Shown: positions 17,389 to 26,163, counted from the stretch's first letter. The stretch: DNA of 64,000 bases from Polaromonas sp. (GCA_030654695.1 JAURWY010000017.1:62001-126000), one strand, 5' to 3'. Program-made: numbers and translations. The notes: generated from the sequence alone by a model not told the origin.

Positions 17389-20382
17389 TCAACGGCCACC
17401 CTCGCCAACCAACGCATAAGGTGCCCAGTAAGCGGGGTGAGAGAAACGAGAAACCTTCATGGTTTCCAGCATGGCTTGCCGCAACGCTTCGGCACGCCGA
17501 ATGCCTGCATCACCCTTGTAGGCTGCAAAGGTTTTTGTCGTTAGCATCATGGCGCTTTCAGTCTCGACCGCCCAATGGGTGACCAATAGGCTTCGACTTC
17601 CCGCATAAAAAAATCCTCGCGCCAAACCAGTCAAAGCTTCACCGGCACGGCCGTCCGCACCCGCTGTGTTGCAAGCAGACAGCACCACCCAGTCCGCATT
17701 GAGTTTGAGCGTCAACACATCTTCTAAAGTGAGCAATGGAGAGTCAGTCGGACTGTGCGTTGCCGCCATCGCCAAAGCCGGTTGGTTCAAATTCGGGAGA
17801 TCACCTGCAAGCAATCCATGGGTCGCAAAAACGATTACTTGTTTGCGCGCCAATTGGCCTAAAGCACTGCTCTTAAGCACTGAAGCGCGAGTCGCCAGGG
17901 TACCCAAAATCACATCTTGCTCCGGGTTAGCAGACAATATTTTTGCCAACTCCAGCACCTCGTCGCGAGTCTCTGGGAGCGCTGGCAACTTGCTGTAGTT
18001 CACGTAGGTCTCGGGATCAAGTACGTTACGAGGCATCAGGTCTGCTGAACGTAACGTTGCCACGGAGCGCACTGAAGCACTCAATAGCGTGGGTTCAAGC
18101 CGCGCCACATGGGCCGGCAGTTTGGGGTCAAACGCTGGATCACCCCAAGCCATCAACGCCTGCTGGCTGGAAGGTGTGCTACCCAATTTTTTAAGCGATA
18201 ACCAGCCATTAGCGGTAGGCACGTGGCTGACAGCAACTTCGTTCACCAACCACGGAGCTAGCGCTGCATTACGACCGCTGTAGGCAGTGCGCGTCAACAC
18301 CGCGAGCGGCAGGTTGGACAAAGCTCCAGAAGTTGCCACAACCAAATGTTTTTTACCAACCAAGGCGGTTTCAAAAGGACTTAACAACTGCTGATACAAC
18401 TGGAATGATCCCGCGTAATCAAACGTTGGTGCGCGCTCTCCCAAGTGCGCCACATCGAGTGTTTTACGAATTTTTTCGACCGCTGAGTGCGCTTGCTTCT
18501 CACCCATATCGGCAATATGAAAGTTAATCCGCCCCGTCGAGTCAATCGCCCAAAGGTAGGTTTTGTCCTCCATGGGCAAAATAGACACGAACAGTTCGTC
18601 CGGTTTCAGTTGCTGCGCGATGTCAGAAGGGCTCGGTGATTTCGGTTGAATCAACTGAAAGTAGTCGGGATAGCTTTTTCTGATCTGGTCTTTGTAACCT
18701 TTGCGCGCCAATTCAACCTCGCGAATGCGGGTGCGCATTTGATCTAGTACCAGAGGGTTTCGCCGTTTGTCAGCCTCGCCGCCTTGGCCGGTGATATAGC
18801 CGGTCAGTGAGGCAATCTCATTTTTAGCGTCCTGCTCTTTGCGGATGATCTCGGACAAGCCTGGCACGGTAACGCCCGCCCGTACCGCGGCATCTGACAA
18901 AGCCTGCTGAACCGAAGATGCATTAAGTTGGTCAGCTACCTGAAAAAGAATCTCGGCATCTTTAGGCTGGATTGCTGCTGTTTTCGCGAGCAGTTCCATG
19001 TAACTTTGCAAAATGTAGTGTCGAATTTTTTTCTGGAAGGAGCTTTCCACAAAATCACCAGTCAAGGAGTCTGGCGAGGTGAAGTTTTGCATTGCTTGAT
19101 CAAACGCGACTCGCGCATCGATCGACAAGTTGTTCTGCCACAAGGCAACGGCGAACATGCCGCGCAGCGAGGCGGTCAGATAGTGGTTCTCACCAAAATT
19201 ATCAACATGCCACTTCAGGCTCCCGCGAAGCACGCGCAACGCATCGACTTGACGCCCGTTCTTCAGGTAAATGTAAGCTCGAACCGAAGCCCTATTGGCC
19301 AGCGCAGGTGGTGTCTTTAGGCGTTTAAGTTGCTCATCCATTTGCTCAAGACTAGCGAGGGCCTGTGGCCACTCATCTTGACCTGCCAGTGCCACATTGG
19401 CACGGAATTGGCTGAATAACCAGTTCGGCGAACCCTTCAGAAAGCCCTGAGACAACAAAATATTTTCGCTGCGCTGCGCAAATAAAAATGCTTCTTTGAA
19501 TTGTCCAGTAGCGTTGTACAAATCAGCCGACCGATTGTAAAAACCAACCATTTGATTTTCATTAAACCCCTGCACTTTTGCGAGCTTAAATGTGTCACGC
19601 AGCGTCCATTCTGCATCTGAGTAGAGGCCAGCTGCTAGCTGGCGCGAGGAGAGTTCCAACATTGCAAAAAGTACATTTAATTCACCGTAGGTACGCCAAG
19701 AGGCCTCGGAAACTGTACTACTCAAGCGCAAGATGTCCTTCCCTTTGCTAACGGCCAATTTAGCTGACTGGATTCCGTCCCCCCAACGTCCGGAACGTAT
19801 CTGGTGTCTAGACTTGGTAACTAGAAACTGCATTTCAGCTCTGGTCGTCCAATATTCTGTATCGGATCGACGCTTGATCTGGCTGAATTCATAGCGAATA
19901 ATTTTCTCGGCTTCATCAATCAGACGTCCAGCTTCTTTCATGTTGTTGTCATCTACATAATTGAGTGCAATTTGTGTTCTCAGACGTACGGCACTCGGTG
20001 GCCACTTGTTTTCATTGATTAATTCTTTACCCAACTGGTAAGACTCAGCCCGCTTTTCCGTTCCGGCCAATATTGACATCAAACTCCATTTGCCATCCCC
20101 TGGATCGACTAGCGCCCACGCTCGCGCATTACTTTCACGACTGACGATGTCACCTAACTTGAAAGCGGCAAGGTCTTTCTCCCTGAACTGAGCTATTTTG
20201 GTGACCTTAAGTGCTGTCGAATCCATCGGCGTGTCCAAGATCTGGCGTAGCCGTAGCGTTTCAGGTTCAGACAAGCTTGTCACTGGCTCTTCAGCCAACT
20301 GCGCCTGGACGTTCACGGCACCCAACAACAAGACGGACAACAGAACTGTGACCAGCCCGTGCGGCAAGTGACGATTTTTCAT
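17389..20382 (-). CDS. Exported TPR–CHAT domain protease-like protein
   Basis: 997 residues: signal peptide (LVTVLLSVLLLGAVNVQAQ), a long helical repeat region of TPR type (roughly residues 45-600), and a C-terminal CHAT domain (roughly 640-995). The caspase-like catalytic pair is present: His855 in VFATHGLL and Cys904 in VLSACNTAG. The usual CHAT block GLARGFFYAGSRSLLVTHWAVE and the end SHPAYWAPYALVGEG are also visible. CHAT proteins are cysteine proteases of the caspase/separase clan. It is the last gene of a six-gene operon with a true caspase-domain gene, and the signal peptide places it in the periplasm or outside. Its targets and activation are unknown. Confidence 0.85.
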   Translation of the reverse strand: MKNRHLPHGLVTVLLSVLLLGAVNVQAQLAEEPVTSLSEPETLRLRQILDTPMDSTALKVTKIAQFREKDLAAFKLGDIVSRESNARAWALVDPGDGKWSLMSILAGTEKRAESYQLGKELINENKWPPSAVRLRTQIALNYVDDNNMKEAGRLIDEAEKIIRYEFSQIKRRSDTEYWTTRAEMQFLVTKSRHQIRSGRWGDGIQSAKLAVSKGKDILRLSSTVSEASWRTYGELNVLFAMLELSSRQLAAGLYSDAEWTLRDTFKLAKVQGFNENQMVGFYNRSADLYNATGQFKEAFLFAQRSENILLSQGFLKGSPNWLFSQFRANVALAGQDEWPQALASLEQMDEQLKRLKTPPALANRASVRAYIYLKNGRQVDALRVLRGSLKWHVDNFGENHYLTASLRGMFAVALWQNNLSIDARVAFDQAMQNFTSPDSLTGDFVESSFQKKIRHYILQSYMELLAKTAAIQPKDAEILFQVADQLNASSVQQALSDAAVRAGVTVPGLSEIIRKEQDAKNEIASLTGYITGQGGEADKRRNPLVLDQMRTRIREVELARKGYKDQIRKSYPDYFQLIQPKSPSPSDIAQQLKPDELFVSILPMEDKTYLWAIDSTGRINFHIADMGEKQAHSAVEKIRKTLDVAHLGERAPTFDYAGSFQLYQQLLSPFETALVGKKHLVVATSGALSNLPLAVLTRTAYSGRNAALAPWLVNEVAVSHVPTANGWLSLKKLGSTPSSQQALMAWGDPAFDPKLPAHVARLEPTLLSASVRSVATLRSADLMPRNVLDPETYVNYSKLPALPETRDEVLELAKILSANPEQDVILGTLATRASVLKSSALGQLARKQVIVFATHGLLAGDLPNLNQPALAMAATHSPTDSPLLTLEDVLTLKLNADWVVLSACNTAGADGRAGEALTGLARGFFYAGSRSLLVTHWAVETESAMMLTTKTFAAYKGDAGIRRAEALRQAMLETMKVSRFSHPAYWAPYALVGEGGR

Positions 20383-20436
20383 TTTTCTTTCCTATCGATT
20401 CGCGCATCGGCATGGCATTCCATCATCATCAACGTG

Positions 20437-20928
20437 TCACTCGACTTCAACACGCAACTCGCGCTCTGCAACGCGCTGCTTTTCATCCGCCACTTGCATC
20501 GTCATGCGGTGCTTTCCAGTTGGAATTTGAGCATTCTCCAACGCAAACCCATCTTTGGTCACTTTGACAAATTTGGTGATGCGGCTGGTGATGTCAATTT
20601 TGAAGCTGCCATAAAGAACCTTGAAAGTACCAGGGTCAATTGGCGCATCCGACTGACTTTTGAACAGGACAGATATTGCGAAAGGTGCTTTGACCTTCAA
20701 GTCAGCCACAGCATCAGGTTTCAGAATGTCAATTTGGGGCATCATGGCGCGCGGTCGCAATGCAGCTTGCTCGTTAAAGCCCTCCTCACCTTTGAACTCA
20801 CGAGCTTCCGCTGGCGTCACCAACCAACCGTCGGGCACAGCCGATAAAGATGAAGTAATTTGCGCGTGCGCACCTAGTGCAAACATCAACAACACGCTAA
20901 GAACCGTTAGTCGGTCTCGTAATCTCAT
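20437..20928 (-). CDS. Small secreted protein of the caspase/CHAT operon
   Basis: 163 residues with a signal peptide (RLTVLSVLLMFALGAHAQ). No family is recognised. The mature part looks like a beta-sandwich (DLKVKAPFAISVLFKS, FKVLYGSFKIDITSRI, GKHRMTMQVADEKQRVAERELRVEVE), reminiscent of Ig-like adaptor folds, which is only a shape judgement. Its ATG overlaps the stop of the caspase gene by four bases and the CHAT gene follows 54 nt later, so it is very likely a partner of one or both proteases, for example as adaptor, substrate or inhibitor. Confidence 0.7.
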   Translation of the reverse strand: MRLRDRLTVLSVLLMFALGAHAQITSSLSAVPDGWLVTPAEAREFKGEEGFNEQAALRPRAMMPQIDILKPDAVADLKVKAPFAISVLFKSQSDAPIDPGTFKVLYGSFKIDITSRITKFVKVTKDGFALENAQIPTGKHRMTMQVADEKQRVAERELRVEVE

Positions 20929-22763
20929 TTTGTCTCCTCAATAGCCAGCATGGCGGCGCCATAAGCGTCTGAACACAAAGGGTTGTTGCGTCGCGTCACG
21001 GTATTTAGGCAAGTCTGATTCACAACCAGCTGGGAGGTTGTCATCAGTGCACCTAACTTGGCCCGACCTTGCGCATCATTGAAGGAGCTGACAAAGGGGC
21101 CAGCCTTGTTAACGGCCAGTGCTGTCAAATCTCGCGGTGCATCTGCCACCATCACCAGCAAGTTGTCAGTGCCCACTGGCCCTGCGGCCTTGACGCGCCA
21201 GTTGGGTCGGGGTAGTTGCATTTTTTGACCTGCTTCAATTTTGTTATTTTGATCAAGATCATTTGGGAACAACAAATAAAGTGCCTTGTTGTCCGAGCCT
21301 GCGAGCGCCACATACACATAACCAGCACGGTCTGACTGGACTGAAAAATCAAGGGTGTCTTGGCCGATCTTAAGTTTCTCCTTGGCCGCAGTCACTTGCA
21401 CGCGGCGCTTGGCGTCGCGCTGATCGAACATTTGAAGCAACGCTTTCTCGCCCGTCAGTGCCGGCGGAGTCAACACCACCGGTGCGGTTGCAAGGGGGGC
21501 AGCCACTGCGCTGGGCTGACTGAACCAAGCGGGTACAAAAGCGGCATTGCCGTTGAGAACCAAGTTGTGTGGCTTGTAGTTCACATCGTTGGCCATGCGC
21601 TTGTTGATTTTGACTTGCGCGCACTGCCTGATTTCATCCATGCTGATGGCGCCGGAATTGTCCAGATCGACCGCATCGCGCAGCATGCAGTCACGCATGA
21701 ACTGCGTTGCCAATCCGCCCTTTAGCTCATCGTCGAAACTGATTTCATTGTCGCGCGACGCACTGACATGGATGATGTCCTGTGGTAGCGCACCCGTGGC
21801 CGTTGCTTCGACCAAAAGATTGCGTGTCTTGACGTTCACTGGCCGACCACATTCTTCGGTGATGCTGGAAAACTTGGGCCGCAACAAGCCCTCGTCATTT
21901 CCGTTAAGCGCACCTCGCGTTCGAACTGACGTTGCCGCCTGCGCCAACCCGCCTGAGTGGCAGGCGTCATACATCACAAATAATTTGTCTGTCTTGTTGG
22001 TGATGGTCTTGAGCATATCGGCCATCTCATGGTTGGTGATCATGCCGCTGCTGCCACCTTCATAAGCCAGCAAGGCTTCAACGCATCCCCCGGCTACCGG
22101 ATCGTTGTAACGAGTGCCGTGACCTGAGTAGTGAATAAATACCCGATCGCCCTCCTGGACCTGTCCGGTCAATTCTTTGAGTGCCGCACGGATACTGTTG
22201 CCAGTGGCCTGCTCGTCTTGCAAATAACGAATATTGCTGGTCGGTACCTGCATGGCTTGCGCCATTTGCGTCGCGGATTCCTTGTCAATTCGGGCCCCTG
22301 GCAGTGGCGGCGTAGCGGCATCTGCATAGCGACTGATGCCGATAATCAGCGCATGGCGATTGACCCGTGGCGGCATGCTTCGAACGCCCAAAGTTAACGC
22401 AGTGTTTCCTGCCGCTTCTCGGCCACTGACAAGCCTTGACACATTCGATGCACCCGTTTGCCAGTTCACGCTACTGGCACGAACCCAGCCAATGATTTTC
22501 GGGCTGGCCTTGTCCGAACTCGTCGCAGCTTCGACCATGGTCCAGCCCCCCTCTGCGCTGAGGAGTCGTAAAGAAACGCCGGCGGCGAGACTGGATAAAA
22601 CCGTAGCAGACCCGAGCTTGTCAGACCTGAGTTCAGTGGCACGAACGGTCGTTAAAATCTGTCCCGGTGCGGCAGTCTGTGCAAACACCTCAAGCATCAA
22701 GAACAGACTCACCACAGCAACAAAAAATTTCTTGCGATGGTTTAAATTAAGGGTGAATGTCAT
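20925..22763 (-). CDS. Exported caspase-family (peptidase C14) protein with SH3-like and DUF4384-like domains
   Basis: 612 residues. A signal peptide (FFVAVVSLFLMLEVFAQ) is followed by an SH3-like domain (residues 37-100), a caspase p20 domain (about 135-410) and a C-terminal DUF4384-like beta domain (about 440-560: DFSVQSDRAGYVYVALAG, ALYLLFPNDLDQNNKI). The catalytic dyad is His215 in HYSGHG and Cys268 in YDACHSGG. A calcium-loop-like segment DLDNSGAISMDEI lies near residue 375. It overlaps the small secreted protein gene and follows the CHASE2 gene by 15 nt. A metacaspase-like protease outside the cytoplasm, alongside a CHAT protease, is unusual. Confidence 0.85.
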   Translation of the reverse strand: MTFTLNLNHRKKFFVAVVSLFLMLEVFAQTAAPGQILTTVRATELRSDKLGSATVLSSLAAGVSLRLLSAEGGWTMVEAATSSDKASPKIIGWVRASSVNWQTGASNVSRLVSGREAAGNTALTLGVRSMPPRVNRHALIIGISRYADAATPPLPGARIDKESATQMAQAMQVPTSNIRYLQDEQATGNSIRAALKELTGQVQEGDRVFIHYSGHGTRYNDPVAGGCVEALLAYEGGSSGMITNHEMADMLKTITNKTDKLFVMYDACHSGGLAQAATSVRTRGALNGNDEGLLRPKFSSITEECGRPVNVKTRNLLVEATATGALPQDIIHVSASRDNEISFDDELKGGLATQFMRDCMLRDAVDLDNSGAISMDEIRQCAQVKINKRMANDVNYKPHNLVLNGNAAFVPAWFSQPSAVAAPLATAPVVLTPPALTGEKALLQMFDQRDAKRRVQVTAAKEKLKIGQDTLDFSVQSDRAGYVYVALAGSDNKALYLLFPNDLDQNNKIEAGQKMQLPRPNWRVKAAGPVGTDNLLVMVADAPRDLTALAVNKAGPFVSSFNDAQGRAKLGALMTTSQLVVNQTCLNTVTRRNNPLCSDAYGAAMLAIEETK

Positions 22764-22778
22764 CTGTTTACCTTTTAT

Positions 22779-24416
22779 TTATCTCACATCAGTTTTTTTA
22801 GAGGCGTGCCAAGCCGCCAACACACCATCGGCTAATGCCTCACGAGTCGCGCAAGCTTCCAACAAGACAGGCTCGTCATAACGACTGGCGATATGACCCA
22901 GCTCAAGCTGAAGCTCGGATCGAACTGCCGTCAAAACTGACTGTGGCCCGACAACTGCCGCAAATCGAGCCAGCTCAGGCCATCGCGGCGTCGCGAGCCC
23001 ACCTTCGTTGAAGTCGCAAACCACAACGCGACAGTCAGGCGCGTAGCGCTCCACGGCATCAATAAGGCGGTCGAGTGGCCCCTCTGACCAAGCGTCCTGC
23101 CTAGCCAACGGCCAAATAGCCAGTGGTGCGCCAAAGGCTGGCGTGGAGCACCAATAATTTCGGCGCAACATATTCCAATAGCGCAACAGGGCCAAAAAAA
23201 GCAAGGCCAACCCCGCGGCCAAATGAAGGTCTATAAACATTGGCGAGCCGTTCAGACTCAAGTAACTCATGCCCAGCAAGGCCGCCGGCAACACGAGCAG
23301 AGCGGGCGCTAACGAACCAATGCTTTTGAGCTGCCCCCAAACGGCCAAACCTACACAAAGTGCCACTGCAAAAAAGGCTTGAAGCCAACGTGGCAGTTCC
23401 GCCAAGTGGCGTTGATTCAACAAGTTATCCAGTGCGGCAGCCAGCGAATCGACGCCGGCCTGCATGCTGAACAAAGGGGTCGCATGAATGTCATGCAAGC
23501 TGGGTGCAGTCGAACCCACGATGACGATTTTTCCAGCAAAGTTAGGGACTGATGCCAGTGGCTTCCCACCGTCAGCTTGATCAAATACATCGGCAAAAGA
23601 AATATGAGGATAGGCAGGTCCCTCGCGGCGCCATGCAATCAACTCATCACGATCACCAACAAAAGAACGGCCAGACTTAGCCACGTAAGCCTGATATCCG
23701 GACGGATCCAACGCTCGCAAAACGCTCAACGGCAACGATTGAATTGCACTGCCGTCCACCAAAGGCTCCAGATAGCGATAGCGACGAAGCACGCCATCAC
23801 TGTCCGCGTAGCCGTTATTGAAGCCCAAACGGCTAGCCGCTATGGCAGGAAGCGCAGGAGGGATCAGCGCCACAGTAGCCGACCCTGAAATGACATTTAA
23901 GGGAGGCGCCACCCATAAATTGGGCAAATCAGCTCCGGTCACTTCACTCAATTTATCGTTCATTTTTGGCAGGCGAACCACCGAAAAATGGCTGTGCTCG
24001 CTTCGCCTGACGGCTTCGTTGAACGCAGTATCACCGCCTGGGCTAATGCGGTCTGCATCAGAAAACAATATGTCCCAAACCACAGCGGCCGGACCCTGAC
24101 CTTCTACATGGTCCAAGACAGTTGCCAGCGTATCCCGAGGCCAAGGCCAACGCCCAAATTCTTTGGTCATCCGCGCGAGAGACGCCTCATCAATGTCAAT
24201 AATCACAATGCGTGGATCTGGCGCTGCAACATAAACGCGGGCACGCACCATGGCATCAAAACTTGAGTTCGCCAGCCCCCCAGTGACCTTGAAGACAAAA
24301 ACATCCAGTACCACCCATACTGAAAAAAACAGAACCAAGCCCCAAGTGACTGGTTGAGTCGGCAGTGCCCCGATATGGTCAAGCCAGCGTTGCCATGGAG
24401 GACGCGTTTTAGTCAT
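22779..24416 (-). CDS. CHASE2-domain inner-membrane sensor with uncharacterised C-terminal region
   Basis: 545 residues: one N-terminal membrane helix (WGLVLFFSVWVVLDVFVF), a periplasmic CHASE2 domain (about 40-340; FDAMVRARVYVAAPDPRIVIIDID, GRWPWPRDTLATVLDHV, GKIVIVGSTAPSLHDIHATP), then three membrane helices (about 345-430). The cytoplasmic tail of about 115 residues has no cyclase, kinase or GGDEF motif, which CHASE2 proteins usually carry. The tail includes CRVVVCDFNEGG and ASRYDEPVLLEACATREAL and resembles no family I know. ATG 24416 is preferred over the TTG three codons earlier. It is two genes upstream of the small secreted protein and directly upstream of the caspase gene. Confidence 0.82.
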   Translation of the reverse strand: MTKTRPPWQRWLDHIGALPTQPVTWGLVLFFSVWVVLDVFVFKVTGGLANSSFDAMVRARVYVAAPDPRIVIIDIDEASLARMTKEFGRWPWPRDTLATVLDHVEGQGPAAVVWDILFSDADRISPGGDTAFNEAVRRSEHSHFSVVRLPKMNDKLSEVTGADLPNLWVAPPLNVISGSATVALIPPALPAIAASRLGFNNGYADSDGVLRRYRYLEPLVDGSAIQSLPLSVLRALDPSGYQAYVAKSGRSFVGDRDELIAWRREGPAYPHISFADVFDQADGGKPLASVPNFAGKIVIVGSTAPSLHDIHATPLFSMQAGVDSLAAALDNLLNQRHLAELPRWLQAFFAVALCVGLAVWGQLKSIGSLAPALLVLPAALLGMSYLSLNGSPMFIDLHLAAGLALLFLALLRYWNMLRRNYWCSTPAFGAPLAIWPLARQDAWSEGPLDRLIDAVERYAPDCRVVVCDFNEGGLATPRWPELARFAAVVGPQSVLTAVRSELQLELGHIASRYDEPVLLEACATREALADGVLAAWHASKKTDVR

Positions 24417-24427
24417 GCCGACCAACT

Positions 24428-24997
24428 TCAGTCTAGGTTGACGATGCGAACTCGGCGATTTTCAGGGGCAAACGGATCTGAAGTATTGGCCAACTCAGAG
24501 GCTCCTTTGCCTGTTGCCACCAAGCGAACATCGGCAACGCCCCACTTTTTAAGAAAATCGCTGACCGCGTTGGCACGCAGCTGACTGAGTTTTTGGTTTT
24601 GATCGCTGTGCCCTTTGGCGTCTGTGTGACCTTCAATCAAAAAGTTGGAATGAGCCAATTCTTGCGACAGCAATGCTTGGGACAAGTTAGCCAATGCCTG
24701 CTGATTTTCAGGACGTACGCGCGCGGAGTTGAAGTCGAATTGAATCAGCAATGACAGTGACGGTTTTTCAGGGCCAGCGACAAGCGGCATAGGCGCATCA
24801 GCAGAAGTTACGGCGATGCTGTCACTGGCAGTCCTAGGGACAGTTGCCTCTACAGACAGATTTCTCAACCCACGAGTTCGAGGCGCCTTGAGTTGTTCAA
24901 TCATCTGCTCTGCTGTTGGGGCGACGATTTGTGCCACCGAATACGCAGGACATAACAAGAACGAAAGCAGCAAAACAGTTTTAAAGCCGCTGATCAT
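24428..24997 (-). CDS. OmpA-family peptidoglycan-binding protein
   Basis: 189 residues with a signal peptide (FKTVLLLSFLLCPAYSVAQ) and a C-terminal OmpA domain (about residues 85-187): LIQFDFNSARVRPENQQAL, FLIEGHTDAKGHSDQNQKLSQLRANAVSDFL, PENRRVRIVNL. The Asp and Arg that hold diaminopimelate in OmpA domains are present (GHTD, SQLRA). There is no beta-barrel, so it is a soluble or lipoprotein-like cell-wall anchor. It lies 4 nt after the lipoprotein gene and about 11 nt before the CHASE2 start, suggesting it fixes the operon's complex to peptidoglycan. Confidence 0.87.
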   Translation of the reverse strand: MISGFKTVLLLSFLLCPAYSVAQIVAPTAEQMIEQLKAPRTRGLRNLSVEATVPRTASDSIAVTSADAPMPLVAGPEKPSLSLLIQFDFNSARVRPENQQALANLSQALLSQELAHSNFLIEGHTDAKGHSDQNQKLSQLRANAVSDFLKKWGVADVRLVATGKGASELANTSDPFAPENRRVRIVNLD

Positions 24998-25001
24998 GGA
25001 A

Positions 25002-25499
25002 TCAACCTTTTGGTTTTTTCAAAAAAACCACCCGATCAACGACGGAGTCGCCTTTGTCGTCAGTCTTGAGAATAATTTCGGCATCAAAACCTCGTGCAGA
25101 CTTGTAATTCGATTGATTCGACATACTCTTGAACATGTCCGAAGCAGACCACAAACTGGACACTAGGCTGATCAGTAAAAAAGGGGTCTTTGGCGTCACA
25201 CTGGATTTAGGAGGCAAAACCATGACGTTGCCTCCACCTGCCTCTACAGAGGCCATCCAGTGTTGAAGACGGTCCGGCAACGCGCTCGGCGTGATCCGAT
25301 TAAAAAAAGCAACTTCCACTTTTGGAAGAGGTTCTGACAAAGAAGCGGCCAGCGCTCGGTCAAAACTTTGCAGGTCAACAAATGTCAGCTCAGGCTTGGC
25401 CAATGCTTGGGCGCTGTTGGGTGGTGTGGTTCCGGCGCATGCTGAAAGAAAGAAAAATATCGCTGCCCACAGGTAACGACTAAGCGATCTATGTTTCAT
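25002..25499 (-). CDS. Putative lipoprotein, first gene of the caspase/CHAT operon
   Basis: 165 residues beginning with a lipoprotein signal peptide: YLWAAIFFFLSACAG, lipobox LSAC with the cysteine near residue 21. No family is recognised. The mature part has FVDLQSFDRALAASLSE, VEVAFFNRITPSALP and a C-terminal FDAEIILKTDDKGDSVVDRVVFLKK. It is the first of six closely spaced minus-strand genes and probably sits in the outer membrane. Confidence 0.72.
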   Translation of the reverse strand: MKHRSLSRYLWAAIFFFLSACAGTTPPNSAQALAKPELTFVDLQSFDRALAASLSEPLPKVEVAFFNRITPSALPDRLQHWMASVEAGGGNVMVLPPKSSVTPKTPFLLISLVSSLWSASDMFKSMSNQSNYKSARGFDAEIILKTDDKGDSVVDRVVFLKKPKG

Positions 25500-25579
25500 T
25501 TAAATATGTTTATTACAAATTTGATTGAAATCATTATCCCGGGTTCAGCCGGACTTCGGCGATTTGTATTTTGCTGATT

Positions 25580-25810
25580 CACACAAGGGAATACCCTAGG
25601 ATTTGATCGATTCCCTGGGTCTGGGTTGATGGCGAGCCAGACGTGCTGACTCAATGAACCAGCGCGCATCTTCATGCGCCTGACCTTGCCTATCATTTCC
25701 ATGGTGATCACCTTCTTCTCTCCTGCTGAAATATTCAGCAGGCCAGTTGAACACCCTGGTCAATTTTGAGTCCGCATCCCCGGGTGGTCAGTTTTCGGTC
25801 GGCGTCAACA
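25580..25810 (-). mobile_element. IS21-family element relic (left end and istA start)
   Basis: On the minus strand from 25810 the sequence starts TGTTGACGCC and contains two spaced copies of an IS21-like end repeat (CGAAAACTGACC and AAAATTGACC). At 25702 an ATG follows, encoding MEMIGKVRRMKMR, the usual beginning of the IstA transposase. The frame then diverges from IstA after about 15 residues and no IstB is present. This is therefore a left-end fragment about 230 bp long, or a deletion derivative with both ends fused. The rest of the gap 25500-26001 holds no supported gene. Confidence 0.65.
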
Positions 25811-26001
25811 AGCTTAGGTAGCTCTTGTCTAATCTTGTACAGATCCTGAGACTGGGCTAAGGCGCAAACAGTAAAGCTGGAGATTTGCGTCTACCGGGCA
25901 GCTGAACTGTTCAAGTCATTGCCACTGTTTCATTTGTCAGGGCGACGAAGACTGCGTAGCTACGCAAGAATTTGATGGCGGGTAAGTTGGTGGGTAGAAA
26001 T

Positions 26002-26024
26002 GAAAAACGCGCCAGAAGGCGCGT
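26002..26024 (-). terminator. Intrinsic terminator of tRNA-Ser(CGA)
   Basis: Perfect 7-bp stem (ACGCGCC/GGCGCGT, 4-nt loop) followed on the minus strand by TTTTTC, about 15 nt beyond the tRNA 3' end. Confidence 0.8.
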
Positions 26025-26038
26025 ATTAACTAACTCAC

Positions 26039-26126
26039 TGGAGGAAGAGGTGGGATTCGAACCCACGGTACCTTACGGTACGCCTGATTTCGAGTCAGGT
26101 ACATTCGGCCACTCTGCCACTCTTCC
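26039..26126 (-). tRNA. tRNA-Ser (anticodon CGA)
   Basis: 88 nt class II tRNA with encoded CCA: 7-bp acceptor stem (GGAAGAG/CTCTTCC), anticodon loop CTCGAAA between CCTGA and TCAGG, a long variable arm, and T loop TTCGAAT. Anticodon CGA reads UCG codons. The discriminator base appears to be U, whereas the tRNA-Ser(UGA) further right has the usual G. Confidence 0.93.
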
Positions 26127-26163
26127 TCATAATTGAGTCGGTATTCTAGCAGTACGCTGCTGA

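Noticed and set aside
17389..20382. Possibility that the TPR-CHAT protein is the Csx29-like partner of a type III-E CRISPR effector
   Set aside because: No cas gene or CRISPR array is nearby, and the protein has a signal peptide, which would remove it from the cytoplasm.
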